NCBI RefSeq assembly: GCF_015453285.1
Contig: NZ_JADLZT010000007.1
Location: forward strand, 62,001-126,000
Direction: 5' to 3'
DNA from: Lysobacter niastensis
GTDB taxonomy: Bacteria; Pseudomonadota; Gammaproteobacteria; Xanthomonadales; Xanthomonadaceae
Length of the DNA stretch: 64,000 bases
The stretch's first letter is position 1; each line of letters opens with the position of its first letter. The notes below the pieces were generated by a model. It ran no database searches, was not told where the DNA came from, and worked only from the letters and a program-made list of their open reading frames with translations. Below are positions 46,016 through 54,834 of this stretch, in pieces. A program made the translations under genes and the position numbers.

Positions 46016-46522
46016 TCAGGCGAGGCCGAGGTAGTCCTTCTTGCCCAATGCAACGCCTTCCTTGCGCAGGATCGCGTAGCTGGTCGTGCAGTGGAAGAAG
46101 AAGTTGGGCAGCAGGAAGCCTGTGAGGTAATCGCGCCCCTGGAACTGCAGCTCCTGGCCACCGGACGGCACGCGGATCGTCCGCTCCTCGCAGCCGTCGA
46201 TCAGCGCCGGCGCGAACGTGTTGATGTAGTCGCTGGCGCGCTCGATGCGTGCATACAACTGCGCGAACGTGGTTTCGGCGTCTTCGAACTTCAGCGGGTC
46301 GACTCCGGCCAGCCGCGCGACGCCGTTCTTGGCCATGTCGGTGGCGATCTGCACGTTGCGCACCAGCGGCAGCATGTCGCCGATCAGGCGCGATTCCAGC
46401 AGCGTTTCCGCTGCGAACCCCTGGTCCCTGGCATGGGCCTCGCCCTTCTCCAGCACGTGACGCAGGTTCTGCAGCGAACGGACGAACATCGGCACGGTGG
46501 CCTGGTACATCGACAGGGACAT
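46016..46522 (-). CDS. DUF1993 family protein
   Basis: 168 aa. Matches DUF1993: MYQATVPMFVRSLQNLRHVLEKGEAH at the N-terminus (first part), RLIGDMLPLVRNVQIATDMAK, and a C-terminal FFFHCTTSYAILRKEGV. Helical, DinB-like four-helix fold expected; family function unknown. The gene stops 4 nt before the stop of the convergent AtoE-like gene. Confidence 0.93.
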   Translation of the reverse strand: MSLSMYQATVPMFVRSLQNLRHVLEKGEAHARDQGFAAETLLESRLIGDMLPLVRNVQIATDMAKNGVARLAGVDPLKFEDAETTFAQLYARIERASDYINTFAPALIDGCEERTIRVPSGGQELQFQGRDYLTGFLLPNFFFHCTTSYAILRKEGVALGKKDYLGLA

Positions 46523-46635
46523 AAGGGTTTCCGGAGGGAGGAAGGGGCGCCAGCGGCTGCCTCAGCCTAACGTCTGCATTCCACTCCGATTAGCCGGCGC
46601 GGCGGGGAAAGCCTGTCCCGCCCGCGGGCCAATCC

Positions 46636-47544
46636 TCACTCGCTGCGTTTGATCGCGTGACCGCCGAACTCCGCGCGCATCGCCGCGAGCAGCTTGTCGG
46701 CGAAGGAGTCGTCCTCGCGCGATCGCAGCCGCTCCAGCAACGACAGCGTGATTACCGGCGCCGAGACATCCAGGTCGATCGCTTCGGCCACCGTCCAGCG
46801 CCCCTCGCCCGAGTCCGACACGTGCGGCGCGATTCCGTCCAGCCGCGGATTGCGATCGAGCGCATCGGCGGTGCGGTCGAGCAGCCATGAGCGCACCACG
46901 CTGCCGTGCTGCCAGATATGCGCGACCTGCTGCAGGTCGAGGCCCAGCGCGGTCTTGCGTTGCATGATCGCGAAGCCCTCGGCATAGGCCTGCATCATTC
47001 CGTACTCGATGCCGTTGTGGATCATCTTGGTGAAGTGCCCCGCACCGCTCGGCCCCACCCGGCCCCAGCCGCGGTCCGGCGCCGGCGCCAGCGCGGAGAA
47101 GATCGGACGCAGCCGTTCCACGGCGGCTTCATCGCCGCCGATCATCAGGCTGTAGCCCTCCTTCAGGCCCCAGATGCCGCCGCTGGTGCCGCAGTCCAGG
47201 TAATGGATGCCGTGGCCAGCCAACATCGCGCCGCGGCGCATCGTGTCCTTGTAGTTCGAGTTGCCGCCGTCGATCACCACGTCGCCTTCGGACAGCAGCG
47301 GCAGCAGTTCGGCGATGGTGGCGTCGACGACTTCGCCCGCCGGCACCATCAGCCAGAGGACACGCTGCGGCAGCAGTTGCGCGACCAGTTCCACCAGCGA
47401 GCCCGCGGTGACGACGCGTCGAGCCGTAGCCTGTTCGCGCGCCTTGGCGCCCGGGTCGAACCCGACGACGTGGTGCCCGTGGCCGACCAGCCGCTCCGCC
47501 ATGTTGGCGCCCATGCGGCCCAGACCCACCATGCCCAGTTCCAT
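46636..47544 (-). CDS. gnd: 6-phosphogluconate dehydrogenase, decarboxylating (short form)
   Basis: 302 aa from the Met at 47544 (MELGMVGLGRMGANM), the NAD(P)-binding Rossmann motif GLGRMG. Other family marks are DGGNSNYKDTMRR, the LDCGTSGGIWGL substrate loop (SGG) and the catalytic Lys in HFTKMIHNGIEYGMMQAYAE. Oxidises 6-phosphogluconate to ribulose-5-phosphate. The length fits the short, YqeC-like branch, often NAD-preferring. Stands between DUF1993 and an NmrA-like gene on the same strand. Confidence 0.95.
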   Translation of the reverse strand: MELGMVGLGRMGANMAERLVGHGHHVVGFDPGAKAREQATARRVVTAGSLVELVAQLLPQRVLWLMVPAGEVVDATIAELLPLLSEGDVVIDGGNSNYKDTMRRGAMLAGHGIHYLDCGTSGGIWGLKEGYSLMIGGDEAAVERLRPIFSALAPAPDRGWGRVGPSGAGHFTKMIHNGIEYGMMQAYAEGFAIMQRKTALGLDLQQVAHIWQHGSVVRSWLLDRTADALDRNPRLDGIAPHVSDSGEGRWTVAEAIDLDVSAPVITLSLLERLRSREDDSFADKLLAAMRAEFGGHAIKRSE

Positions 47545-47627
47545 AGCCTCGCTCCAGCGCAGCAGTGACGGCGCATGTTCGCATGCGCCGGTTGAAGGCG
47601 GCGCATGCAACCTTCCCGGGCTTGCGG

Positions 47628-48575
47628 CTAGAGCGGAATGCGCGCGGCGTTGTCGTCCAGCCACTGCGCGAACGTCTGCAGGCGCGGATTGAGTTCGCGA
47701 GTCTTGCCGACGTCGCGGGCGCCGCAGTACGCGGACTCGAAATCGCGCTTGTATTGGAACATGTTGCCGAGGTCTTCGGCGCCCGGGAAGCCCAGCCGCC
47801 GGTACTGCGCCGGCGTCACCTCGCGATAGCGAACCTCGCGACCGAGCGCTCGCGTAAGCGCCTGTGCCATTTCCGCGCCGGTGAGGAGTTCGCCGGCAAC
47901 GCCGACCCGCTTGCCCACATAGGTATCGCCCGCCTTGAAGAGGCCATACGCCGCGCGGCCGATGTCCTCGACAGCGATGCCAGGCAGCTTCGCGTCGCCC
48001 ATCGGCAGCACGAACTCCAGCACGCCGTCCTCGCCGGGCTTCGGGCCCATGCCGAAATGGATGAGGTTGTCCCAGTAGAACGACGTCTTCAGCAGCGTCA
48101 GCGGCAATCGCGCCTCGAGGAAGTACACGTCCGATTCGCCCTTCGCATCGAAATGCGGAACCTTGTACTGCTCCAGCAGCGTCGGCATGCGCTCATCGTC
48201 GAGGGGAAGGCGCAACCGCGTGTCGTCCAGCGTCGACCAGATCACGTGCTGCACACCCGCGGCCTTCGCGGCCTGCGCCATGTTGCACGCCTGCGCCTTC
48301 TCGCGCTCAGGGTCGAAGTGTTCCCAGAAGTTGGTCACGAAGAACGCACCATATGCACCCTGCAGCGCCCTCTCGAGACTCGGGGCATCGTCGCTGTCGG
48401 CCGTCACGACATCGCCCCCGCGGCGCGCCAGCGCAACTGCGTTGCTCGAGGCCACGTCGCGCGTGATGGCGCGCAGCGCGAAGCCTCCATCGGGATCGTC
48501 GAGGATGGCGCGCGCCAGCCCACCGCCTTGCGCGCCGGTCGCACCGACGACGGCGATTACCTTCTTTTCGTTCAT
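47628..48575 (-). CDS. NmrA-like NAD(P)-binding protein
   Basis: 315 aa. Rossmann motif VVGATGAQGGGLARAI at the N-terminus, then LRAITRD and GVQHVIWSTLDD, as in the NmrA/HSCARG atypical short-chain dehydrogenases that sense the NADPH/NADP ratio or act as quinone/isoflavone reductases. No YxxxK catalytic pair is evident, so a sensor or binding role is as likely as catalysis. Cytoplasmic. Confidence 0.9.
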   Translation of the reverse strand: MNEKKVIAVVGATGAQGGGLARAILDDPDGGFALRAITRDVASSNAVALARRGGDVVTADSDDAPSLERALQGAYGAFFVTNFWEHFDPEREKAQACNMAQAAKAAGVQHVIWSTLDDTRLRLPLDDERMPTLLEQYKVPHFDAKGESDVYFLEARLPLTLLKTSFYWDNLIHFGMGPKPGEDGVLEFVLPMGDAKLPGIAVEDIGRAAYGLFKAGDTYVGKRVGVAGELLTGAEMAQALTRALGREVRYREVTPAQYRRLGFPGAEDLGNMFQYKRDFESAYCGARDVGKTRELNPRLQTFAQWLDDNAARIPL

Positions 48576-48699
48576 TGAAGCCCCAAACGACCGCGCGAAC
48601 CGCGCACACGGATGTTCAACGGGATGGACGCATTGCTGCGGCCAAAAGAATGCCCGGGCGAGCCGGGCAAATGCTGCTTGACCTTGAATGCATTCCGTA

Positions 48700-48942
48700 T
48701 CAGGCGCGCTTCGCCAATCCGATCACGAACAGCAGGACCATGGCCCCGATCAGGGCTGCGATGAACGTGCCGAGTTCGCCACCCAAGCGAACTCCAATCC
48801 GCGGCAACAGCCAGCCACCGACGAACGCACCGATCACACCGACGATGATGTTGCCGATGACGCCGAAACCGCGTCCCTTCATAAGCACTCCGGCCAGCCA
48901 GCCGGCCATCGCGCCAATCAGAAGAAGAATCAGCCAGGACAT
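48700..48942 (-). CDS. GlsB/YeaQ/YmgE family stress membrane protein
   Basis: 80 aa from the Met at 48942 (MSWLILLLIGAMAGWLAG). Three glycine-rich membrane helices (about 1-20, 28-45, 57-78) with the GNIIVGVIGAFVGGWLL segment typical of transglycosylase-associated (Tgl) proteins. The family is linked to general stress; the mechanism is unknown. Confidence 0.93.
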   Translation of the reverse strand: MSWLILLLIGAMAGWLAGVLMKGRGFGVIGNIIVGVIGAFVGGWLLPRIGVRLGGELGTFIAALIGAMVLLFVIGLAKRA

Positions 48943-49264
48943 TCGAATCACTCCATTGAGCCAGGAAGGCCTGAACATGCTGGCACGCAGGACGAACCGC
49001 GAAATCGATGTCACGTTTCAAAAACGCGAACACCTTGTTCGTGATATCGAAGGCCCGCCGCTCAGCCGCCTATCCACAATCTCCGCCAAGCGCTGGCCCA
49101 GGAACTTGTCCGGCCAGCTCGGGACACGGATGCCCTTCCGGCCCATAAGCGCCGGGGCGAGTCCGGCATAGAGGCCGGGCGACCCAATGGTCGAACGCGC
49201 CGGATGCGCGCTCGCCCACCGCCTTCCTTCACGCGGCGCCCGTTCGCCGCAGGGCCTTCCCACC
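48943..49264. other. Intergenic stretch
   Basis: About 320 bases between the GlsB-like gene and a small rightward gene. It must contain both promoters if they are divergent. No clear motif was recognised. Confidence 0.4.
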
Positions 49265-49537
49265 GTGCCGAACTTGCATCCGAGAATCGAAGAACTGCAG
49301 CGCCGCATCGCCGCCCAACTGGAACGCCATGGCGACGAGGACGAAGTCATCCACCTGTGGTGCGGCTATCTCGCCGCGCTGCTGGAATGGGGCCTGATCG
49401 GCGACGACGCCTACAACGCCGCCTCCGCCCTGCTCCCTCGCGTGGGCGGCACCGTCCTGATCGACATGTTCTCCCACGCCAGGCCCGCCACCGAGCGCGG
49501 AGCCGCGCGCCCGCGTGTGCTGAGAATCGTCGGCTGA
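49265..49537 (+). CDS. Conserved-looking small protein of unknown function
   Basis: About 90 aa from a GTG at 49265; the frame extends to 49187, and the start is uncertain. A helical N-terminal half (RIEELQRRIAAQLERHGDED) leads to VIHLWCGYLAALLEWGLIGD and ALLPRVGGTVLIDMF. No family recognised. Codon use matches the chromosome. Probably cytoplasmic. Confidence 0.6.
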   Translation: MPNLHPRIEELQRRIAAQLERHGDEDEVIHLWCGYLAALLEWGLIGDDAYNAASALLPRVGGTVLIDMFSHARPATERGAARPRVLRIVG

Positions 49538-49618
49538 GGTGATTTCGGCGCGGCGATCTTCATGCGACCCCCACCGTCCGGGCATATGCTGGAGGCGGGG
49601 CACCTCGGGGAGCCGATC

Positions 49619-50566
49619 ATGCCGGGCCAAGCCAAGCGCGTCCTGATCCTGGGACATGGCGCCATGGGACATGCGTTCGAGTCCCTGCTGCGCGCGAATC
49701 ACGAGGTCGCGGTCTGGGACCGTGACCTCGTTACGTGGCAGGAAACGCAACCGCTGGAGGAAGCGGCGCACGATCGCGACATCGTGATCTTCGCCCTTCC
49801 CACGAATCCGCACGACGAACTGGCGGGGCGACTTGCGGCCTGCCTGCCTGCCGGGCGTTCCCTGTACCTGTCCATCGCCAAGGGACTGGATGCCCAGGGC
49901 CGCACGCCCGCGCAGATCTTCGAACACCACTTCGGTCTCCGCATCGGCTGGGCGCTGCTTTATGGGCCGATGCTGGCCCGCGAGCTGCAGGCCGGCTTGC
50001 CAGGGTTTGCGATGGTGGCCTCCGCGGATCGAGCGGTCGCTGCGGAATGCGTGGCGCTGTTCCAGGGCACCCACTTGCTTCTGGAACCTCTGGACGACCC
50101 ACACGGCGCCGCCTGGGCCGCGATCATGAAGAATGTGTACGTGCCGCTGATCGGCGCCGCCGACGCGCTTGCGCTCGGCGACAACCTGCGCGGCTGCCTG
50201 ATCACCGAAATGCTGCGCGAGATGTCGGCCATCCTCGAACGCATGGGTGGCCACGCCAGTACCGCCTATACCCTGGCCGGACTGGGCGACCTGGTGACGT
50301 CGTCCACCGGCGCTTCCTCGCATCATCGCCGAGTCGGCGCGGATCTCGCCGAAGGCCGCACCGGACATCTGTCCGCCTCGGGAGCCAACATACGCACCGA
50401 AGGGGTGCACACGCTGGAAATGGTCCGAGCCCATCGGCCGTTCGATCCGGAACAGTTCGCACTGTTCGATCTGATCTGTCACTTCATCGACGAGCCGGCC
50501 AGCCTGAACCAACGCTTGGCGGACTATCTCGATCACCGCTTCCGTCGCGAACCGTCGTCGAGCTGA
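49619..50566 (+). CDS. Glycerol-3-phosphate dehydrogenase-like protein (GpsA family)
   Basis: 315 aa from the ATG at 49619, with GGGGAG 7-8 nt upstream. N-terminal Rossmann fold (VLILGHGAMGHAFESLL), SIAKGLD, then GPMLARELQAGLP where true GpsA has GPNFAxE. The C-terminal domain keeps KNVYVPLIGAADALALGDN (catalytic Lys) and AGLGDLVTSSTGASS. The altered substrate-side motif suggests a paralogue with another substrate or a divergent GpsA. Oxidation of a phosphorylated alcohol with NAD(P) is the safest statement. Confidence 0.85.
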   Translation: MPGQAKRVLILGHGAMGHAFESLLRANHEVAVWDRDLVTWQETQPLEEAAHDRDIVIFALPTNPHDELAGRLAACLPAGRSLYLSIAKGLDAQGRTPAQIFEHHFGLRIGWALLYGPMLARELQAGLPGFAMVASADRAVAAECVALFQGTHLLLEPLDDPHGAAWAAIMKNVYVPLIGAADALALGDNLRGCLITEMLREMSAILERMGGHASTAYTLAGLGDLVTSSTGASSHHRRVGADLAEGRTGHLSASGANIRTEGVHTLEMVRAHRPFDPEQFALFDLICHFIDEPASLNQRLADYLDHRFRREPSSS

Positions 50567-50840
50567 TACACGGCCGCACATCGCCGGCCCGACTGCACGC
50601 GTTCATCCTGGGCGCAGCCGAACACACTAAGCGTCGTGGATGAGGCATCGCACCTCGCCATACATCGCGAAAAGTGTCGCTCATTCGAAACAGGCGGGCA
50701 TGATGAACCCTGCACCGACGTTGGGTTCACGCCGCTCTACAGTGACGCCCGCACAATCCGGCCTTTCGTCGTTCGCCATTCCATCGCGCCCGCTTATCTG
50801 CGCCATGGCGTGCTGGGCGAGCATGTCCACAGGAGCCAGC

Positions 50841-51623
50841 ATGGCGGTGAAGCGCCTTTCCGACGCACAGCTCGAGGCCTTCGACACTGAACATGTGTCG
50901 CCGGCACTCTGGGACATGCTCGTCAGGCGCATCGATGCGCAGTTCCCGCACGGGCGCCTGCGCTTCCTGGACGTCGGAGGTGGAAGCGGTCGCTTCGCCG
51001 ACCGCCTGCTCGCACGCTACCCGCACGCCCACGGCGTCGTACTCGACAATTCCCGGCTGCTTCTTGCGCGGAACAAGCCGCATGCACGGAAGTTCCTGAT
51101 CGAGGAATCGGCCGAGAACATCGGTCTCCTCGACGGCGGGTACGACCTCGTGTTCTTCAACTGGGTTCTGCACCATCTCGTCGGCTTCGACTACCGGGAG
51201 TCTGTCGAGAACGTCGTCCGGACGGTCCACGATGCCGCTTATCTGCTGTCGGATCGCGGCCACATCTCCATCTTCGAGAACGTCTACGACGGCCTGCTCG
51301 TAGCCAACGCGCCCAGCCACATCATCTTCCGCCTGACTTCGGCAAACGCGATAGCCCCGCTAATCCATCGCTTGGGCGCAAACACCGCCCGCATTGGTGT
51401 TTGCTTCCAATCGAAGCGCGCGTGGGAGCGGATCCTGCACGAAGCCGGCATGGCAACGGTCGGCTTCGATGAGGACGAGCACAAGCCGGTTCCATGGCCA
51501 TGGAAGGCGTTCCTGCACGTCGGGAACCTGCGCTGCGGCCTGTTCTGGGGCACCAGCGTGCTCAACCAGTCGCTGCCCAAATACCGGCTCGCCACCACGC
51601 TGGACTCACTGGAACGGCATTGA
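50841..51623 (+). CDS. SAM-dependent methyltransferase (class I)
   Basis: 260 aa from the ATG at 50841, with AGGAG 5 nt upstream; the longer frame to 50640 is unsupported. SAM-binding motif I is LRFLDVGGGSGRFAD (about 34-48); later VVLDNSRLLL and YDLVFFNWVLHHL follow the Methyltransf_11/23 pattern. The second half carries an added region with basic and aromatic residues. Substrate unknown. Confidence 0.88.
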   Translation: MAVKRLSDAQLEAFDTEHVSPALWDMLVRRIDAQFPHGRLRFLDVGGGSGRFADRLLARYPHAHGVVLDNSRLLLARNKPHARKFLIEESAENIGLLDGGYDLVFFNWVLHHLVGFDYRESVENVVRTVHDAAYLLSDRGHISIFENVYDGLLVANAPSHIIFRLTSANAIAPLIHRLGANTARIGVCFQSKRAWERILHEAGMATVGFDEDEHKPVPWPWKAFLHVGNLRCGLFWGTSVLNQSLPKYRLATTLDSLERH

Positions 51624-51645
51624 CCCCACTTATTTCGCCACGGCG

Positions 51646-51912
51646 TCATTCCTCTGGCGCCGGCTGCAGTGTGGGCATCAACTCTTCCAGATCCACGATC
51701 ACCAGCTCCAGCGCATCGTAGAACTGCCCTTGCCGTGCCATCAGGTCTTCGATAGCGCCGGCCCGTTTGAGTTTCGCCAGTTCGCAATCGAACAGAAGCC
51801 ATTGCGTGGTCAGCAACTCGACATTGTTCTTGGCGTAATGCCGCATCTCCTTCAGCTGCGTCAGCGTGTCGTGCACATGGTCGAATGGCGTTTTATGGAT
51901 CGTCTCTGACAT
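51646..51912 (-). CDS. Small helical protein of unknown function
   Basis: 88 aa, mostly predicted helical and charged (HVHDTLTQLKEMRHYAKNN; LMARQGQFYDALELVIVDLE). No signal or membrane segment; no family recognised. It converges on the methyltransferase gene (22 nt apart). Confidence 0.7.
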   Translation of the reverse strand: MSETIHKTPFDHVHDTLTQLKEMRHYAKNNVELLTTQWLLFDCELAKLKRAGAIEDLMARQGQFYDALELVIVDLEELMPTLQPAPEE

Positions 51913-52237
51913 CGGACGCTCTCCGCAATCGTGGCGCGTACTCCGATGCTAACCAGCGCGGCTTGACGAGCGCGTACTTACTTGTTGGTGTCGGCAGATA
52001 CGTTCATCGAAGCACGAGATAATTCGGCCTGTTCATGGTGAATGCGGGGACGATTCTTACGTCGCACATAACGCTTCGCTTGCGCGATGTGAACGATCCG
52101 ATTACAAGCGCGGCGATTCATCATGAACCTCGCCCATCAGGCGCCGTTGCATGGACCGCTCTGCGACCCCTCTCACGGTTTGGATCGGCGGATCGGAGTT
52201 TCATCGCCCCTCCCCCACCGGAACCGAGCCTTTTGCA
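51913..52237. other. Intergenic stretch
   Basis: About 325 bases with no convincing gene. Several short ORFs overlap in different frames without family likeness. It likely holds the promoter of the leftward gene at 51646. Confidence 0.4.
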
Positions 52238-52342
52238 ATGATCGCCTTGCTACCCAAGCCCGACACGTTGGAACGCATCGAACGCAGCATGCTGGGTGCT
52301 GCCCTGATTGCCGCCGTGATGTGGTCCGTTGTGCAGGTCTGA
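52238..52342 (+). CDS. Possible small membrane peptide
   Basis: A 34-codon frame from an ATG at 52238: polar start (MIALLPKPDTLERIERS) and one hydrophobic helix (MLGAALIAAVMWSVVQV). The charge pattern is like a real single-pass peptide, but no ribosome binding site is visible. Confidence 0.35.
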   Translation: MIALLPKPDTLERIERSMLGAALIAAVMWSVVQV

Positions 52343-52404
52343 TGCTGTCGGACCGCGATGCCAGGCACTTGGGCGATGCAATGCGCGGGTCGCCGGATAG
52401 ACCG

Positions 52405-52827
52405 TCAGGTAACACCCGGGATATTGATGATCGTGGCTTGCATGACCGCGATGACCTCCCTGCCTGATCCTTGTTCGCCGACGACCTCGCCCTGGCAAAC
52501 CGTCAGGGTCTTTCCTGCCTTGGTGACCCTGCCGATAGCCACGAACCGCTCCGCGACCGCAGGCCGGACGAAGTTGATCTTGAACTCGACGGTCAGCACA
52601 TCAGCGCCAGCAGGCGCGACGGTCAAGGCAGCGTAGCCACACGCACTATCGAGCACGCTGGTGATGGCACCGGCATGAATGTATCCGTGTTGCTGGGAAA
52701 GCTCCGGGCGTGGCATGAGTGCGATCTGCACTTCGCCCGCGGCGACATGTATGAGCTCGGCGCCCAACGTGGCCATCAGCCCTTGGGCAGAGAAACTGGC
52801 AAGGATGCGCTCATGCAGTTCAGACAT
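52405..52827 (-). CDS. PaaI-type hotdog thioesterase
   Basis: 140 aa, one hotdog fold. The PaaI/HGG motif region reads QQHGYIHAGAITSVLDSACGYAA (first half within about 45-67), giving the HAG variant of HGG, with an acidic residue in VLDSACG; later DVLTVEFKINFVRPA is the family beta-strand. It should hydrolyse acyl- or aryl-CoA thioesters. Possible decayed attC sequence lies just upstream at 52846, so it may be the most distal cassette of the integron, or simply chromosomal. Confidence 0.9.
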   Translation of the reverse strand: MSELHERILASFSAQGLMATLGAELIHVAAGEVQIALMPRPELSQQHGYIHAGAITSVLDSACGYAALTVAPAGADVLTVEFKINFVRPAVAERFVAIGRVTKAGKTLTVCQGEVVGEQGSGREVIAVMQATIINIPGVT

Positions 52828-52845
52828 CGCATTTTCTCCAGTAAA

Positions 52846-52869
52846 GCCTGACGTTCGAACCAGGCCGAC
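52846..52869 (-). repeat. Possible decayed attC half-site
   Basis: GCCTGAC followed by TTCGAACCAGGCCGAC resembles the outer arm of the attC sites further right (GCCTAAC ... AAGCCGAG), but no second half is visible. Weak. Confidence 0.3.
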
Positions 52870-52875
52870 GGTTCC

Positions 52876-53607
52876 CTATGCCGCCGGCGCCGCCGAGTCG
52901 CCATTCTCCGCCCCATCCCGCAACGCCAGCCACGCCATCGCCCCGGCGCCGAGATCGATCAGGGCGTGTAGCGCGATCGCTGGCCAGAGAGAGTCGAAGA
53001 TCGCCACGGTCAGCGTGAAGAACGCGCCCACGATTCCCGTGCGGAAGACGCCATTCCATCCCTGGTAAATATGCGCAAGCGCGAAGAACGGAAGGGACAG
53101 CGCCGCTGCGCCCCACCATCCGAGCCACGGCGCGAACACCCAAATGAAGTAGCCGCGAAACAGAAACTCCTCGCAGAAGCCCGCGGTCAGCGACACCCCA
53201 CCGAACCAGTACAGCTCGGCTCGCGTGTGCGGCACGACGGAAGTGACTGGCCCGCCCTGGCGCCGCACGCTCGCCCTGGCGTCAGCACTACGGACGAGGG
53301 TCGCAAGTGCGAAGACATGGTAGGCAGCGAGCGCGAGGAACAATGCGATCGCAGTCCACAACCGCCAACCTTCCGGGACGGTAAACCCGAACGACGTCCA
53401 TGTCCGGCCGCTAGCCATCCAGATCGCGGCCCCGAAGGCGACCAGCACCCACAGATTGCCGATGGCCGATGCCCAGAGCCACCTCCGCGCCCAGGCCGGA
53501 TCGGCCCGTGACAGACGGCGATAAGCCGGCCAGAAGACGGTGTAGTCGATGATCGGGCCGACGACGGCGATCAACACTACAAACAGCAGGTCAGGGAGCG
53601 TCGTCAT
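52876..53607 (-). CDS. CPBP-family (CAAX protease-like, Abi) membrane protein
   Basis: 243 aa, about seven membrane helices. The CPBP signature is visible: EEFLFRGYF in GFCEEFLFRGYFIWVF and a later FALAHIYQGW with the His. The paired glutamates and Arg of motif 1 and the His of motif 2 would coordinate a metal in the membrane-embedded protease. Members process prenylated proteins or act in bacteriocin immunity; the role here is unknown. Probably an old cassette of the array. Confidence 0.88.
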   Translation of the reverse strand: MTTLPDLLFVVLIAVVGPIIDYTVFWPAYRRLSRADPAWARRWLWASAIGNLWVLVAFGAAIWMASGRTWTSFGFTVPEGWRLWTAIALFLALAAYHVFALATLVRSADARASVRRQGGPVTSVVPHTRAELYWFGGVSLTAGFCEEFLFRGYFIWVFAPWLGWWGAAALSLPFFALAHIYQGWNGVFRTGIVGAFFTLTVAIFDSLWPAIALHALIDLGAGAMAWLALRDGAENGDSAAPAA

Positions 53608-53678
53608 GGGTCGTCCACTGGCATACCAACCTTAAGGTCCAGTACCGCAGAGCGACGGCCACGCGACCAGATGCTCGG

Positions 53679-53700
53679 ATCAAGCCGAGCCACGAAGCGT
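53679..53700 (-). repeat. Remnant of an attC site
   Basis: ATCAAGCCGAGCCACGAAGC matches the inner arm of the standard attC (AAGCCGAGCCGCGAAGC) with one change; the rest of the site is lost. Confidence 0.5.
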
Positions 53701-53701
53701 C

Positions 53702-54082
53702 CTATTGACCTTCCGGTGGCTGCCAGAGCTCGACCTTGTTGCCCTCGGGGTCGATCACCCAGCCGAACTTGCCCTGTTCGGAAGTTTCGGTCTTGTCGAT
53801 GACATTGCAGCCTTCGCTGCGCAGGGCGGCAAGCAGGCCATCCAGGTCTGCGACGCGAAAATTGATCATGAAAGAAGCGGAGCTTGGCGCCATGTAGCTG
53901 GTGTCCTGCGCGAAAGGGCTCCAAATGGTCATGCCCGCCGGACCGTCAGCCCCGCCCCATTGAAAGACCGCACCGCCCCACTCGCTCACTTCAAGGCCCA
54001 GGTGATCGCGATACCACGCGCCCAACGCCTTCGGATCCCTGGACTTGAAGAAGATTCCTCCAATTCCGGTTACACGCTTCAT
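53702..54082 (-). CDS. VOC-family (glyoxalase/bleomycin resistance-like) protein
   Basis: 126 aa, one to two beta-alpha-beta-beta-beta modules: MKRVTGIGGIFFKSRDPKAL at the start, LGLEVSEWGG, SFMINFRVADLDGLL and GWVIDPEGNKVELWQP at the end. The His/Glu metal positions are partly kept (Glu in NKVELW). Members bind or modify small molecules, including antibiotics, or act as glyoxalases. Lies between attC remnants, so likely a cassette gene. Confidence 0.9.
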   Translation of the reverse strand: MKRVTGIGGIFFKSRDPKALGAWYRDHLGLEVSEWGGAVFQWGGADGPAGMTIWSPFAQDTSYMAPSSASFMINFRVADLDGLLAALRSEGCNVIDKTETSEQGKFGWVIDPEGNKVELWQPPEGQ

Positions 54083-54133
54083 GGCAATCTCCGAGACGGG
54101 TCATTGCAGGTATGCGGTGGACGTCGGGGCAGG

Positions 54134-54193
54134 GCCTGACGCCAGGTCAAACCGTGTCGCCTAGCGGCTTCGGCCTGAATGAAATGCCTGGTC
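54134..54193 (-). repeat. Degenerate attC
   Basis: GCCTGAC at one end and an altered ATGCCTGGTC at the other, with GGCTTCGGCCTGAATGAA inside. The end of the upstream cassette gene is coded within it. Confidence 0.7.
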
Positions 54194-54731
54194 TCACCTC
54201 ATGACGCCCGAGGACCAGCACTGCAGCGGCAAATACAGCCTCGATGGTCGCGCCGACGAAGGCGCTCACTGCCGGCAGCGCACGTGCGCTGCCGAGAAGG
54301 TAACCCGCGACCGCAAGGGCAAGTCCCAGAACCCAATAGATCCGCATGCCAAACAGCGGACCGAACGTCAGATATCGGCCGCCGATGACAAGCAGCATGG
54401 CGGGGAAAAACCACTCAATCCGAAGGATCGCTGCCCCATAGGCAAGGGGCAGGCTGAATATCAGCCAGAACGTGGTGGCAATCGCCAAGGTCGCCAGCGG
54501 ATTGCCGGGTTCGTGCTTCCCGGGGCGACCGAGCACCTTCGCAAGCAGGACGCTGACCGGATGAATCAGGACGCCGCCGGCAAAGAGCACCCATACCGCC
54601 TGCTTGGGAGAGCCTTGCAAGGCAACAACGGCTGCCGCCAACCATGCCGCTGAGGATGCAAAGATGCCGGGCGCGCCACTGTAGTAACCAAAGCGCATGT
54701 CGGCTTGAGCTGCGTCTAGATCGGTACCCAT
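54147..54731 (-). CDS. Multi-pass membrane protein (integron cassette)
   Basis: 194 aa from the Met at 54731 (MGTDLDAAQADMRFGYYSGA). The frame runs upstream to 55052, but that covers an attC. About six hydrophobic helices (around 28-45, 50-68, 88-105, 110-128, 136-152, 160-178). The N-terminal MRFGYYSGAPGIF and the whole layout resemble DUF7010-like proteins, from memory and unverified. The last 11 residues (FRPKPLGDTV end) are coded by the degenerate attC. Function unknown. Confidence 0.75.
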   Translation of the reverse strand: MGTDLDAAQADMRFGYYSGAPGIFASSAAWLAAAVVALQGSPKQAVWVLFAGGVLIHPVSVLLAKVLGRPGKHEPGNPLATLAIATTFWLIFSLPLAYGAAILRIEWFFPAMLLVIGGRYLTFGPLFGMRIYWVLGLALAVAGYLLGSARALPAVSAFVGATIEAVFAAAVLVLGRHEVRPGISFRPKPLGDTV

Positions 54732-54756
54732 GCAATTTCCCCGAAGCTGGTGTGGA

Positions 54757-54834
54757 GTCTGACGCCTGAGTTGACCCGCGCCGCGAATCAACCTTGGCTC
54801 CGATGCGGCTTCCGCCTTGCATGGATGGTCAGGC
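54757..54834 (-). repeat. Degenerate, longer attC
   Basis: GTCTGAC and GTCAGGC ends frame a 78-bp site with a longer loop than its neighbours; inner arms still show GCGGCTTCCGCCTTG. Confidence 0.65.

Noticed and set aside
44443..46161. N-terminal extension of the amidase frame (828 codons in total)
   Set aside because: Antisense to the AtoE-like transporter, and the amidase has a clean lipoprotein start at 44442.
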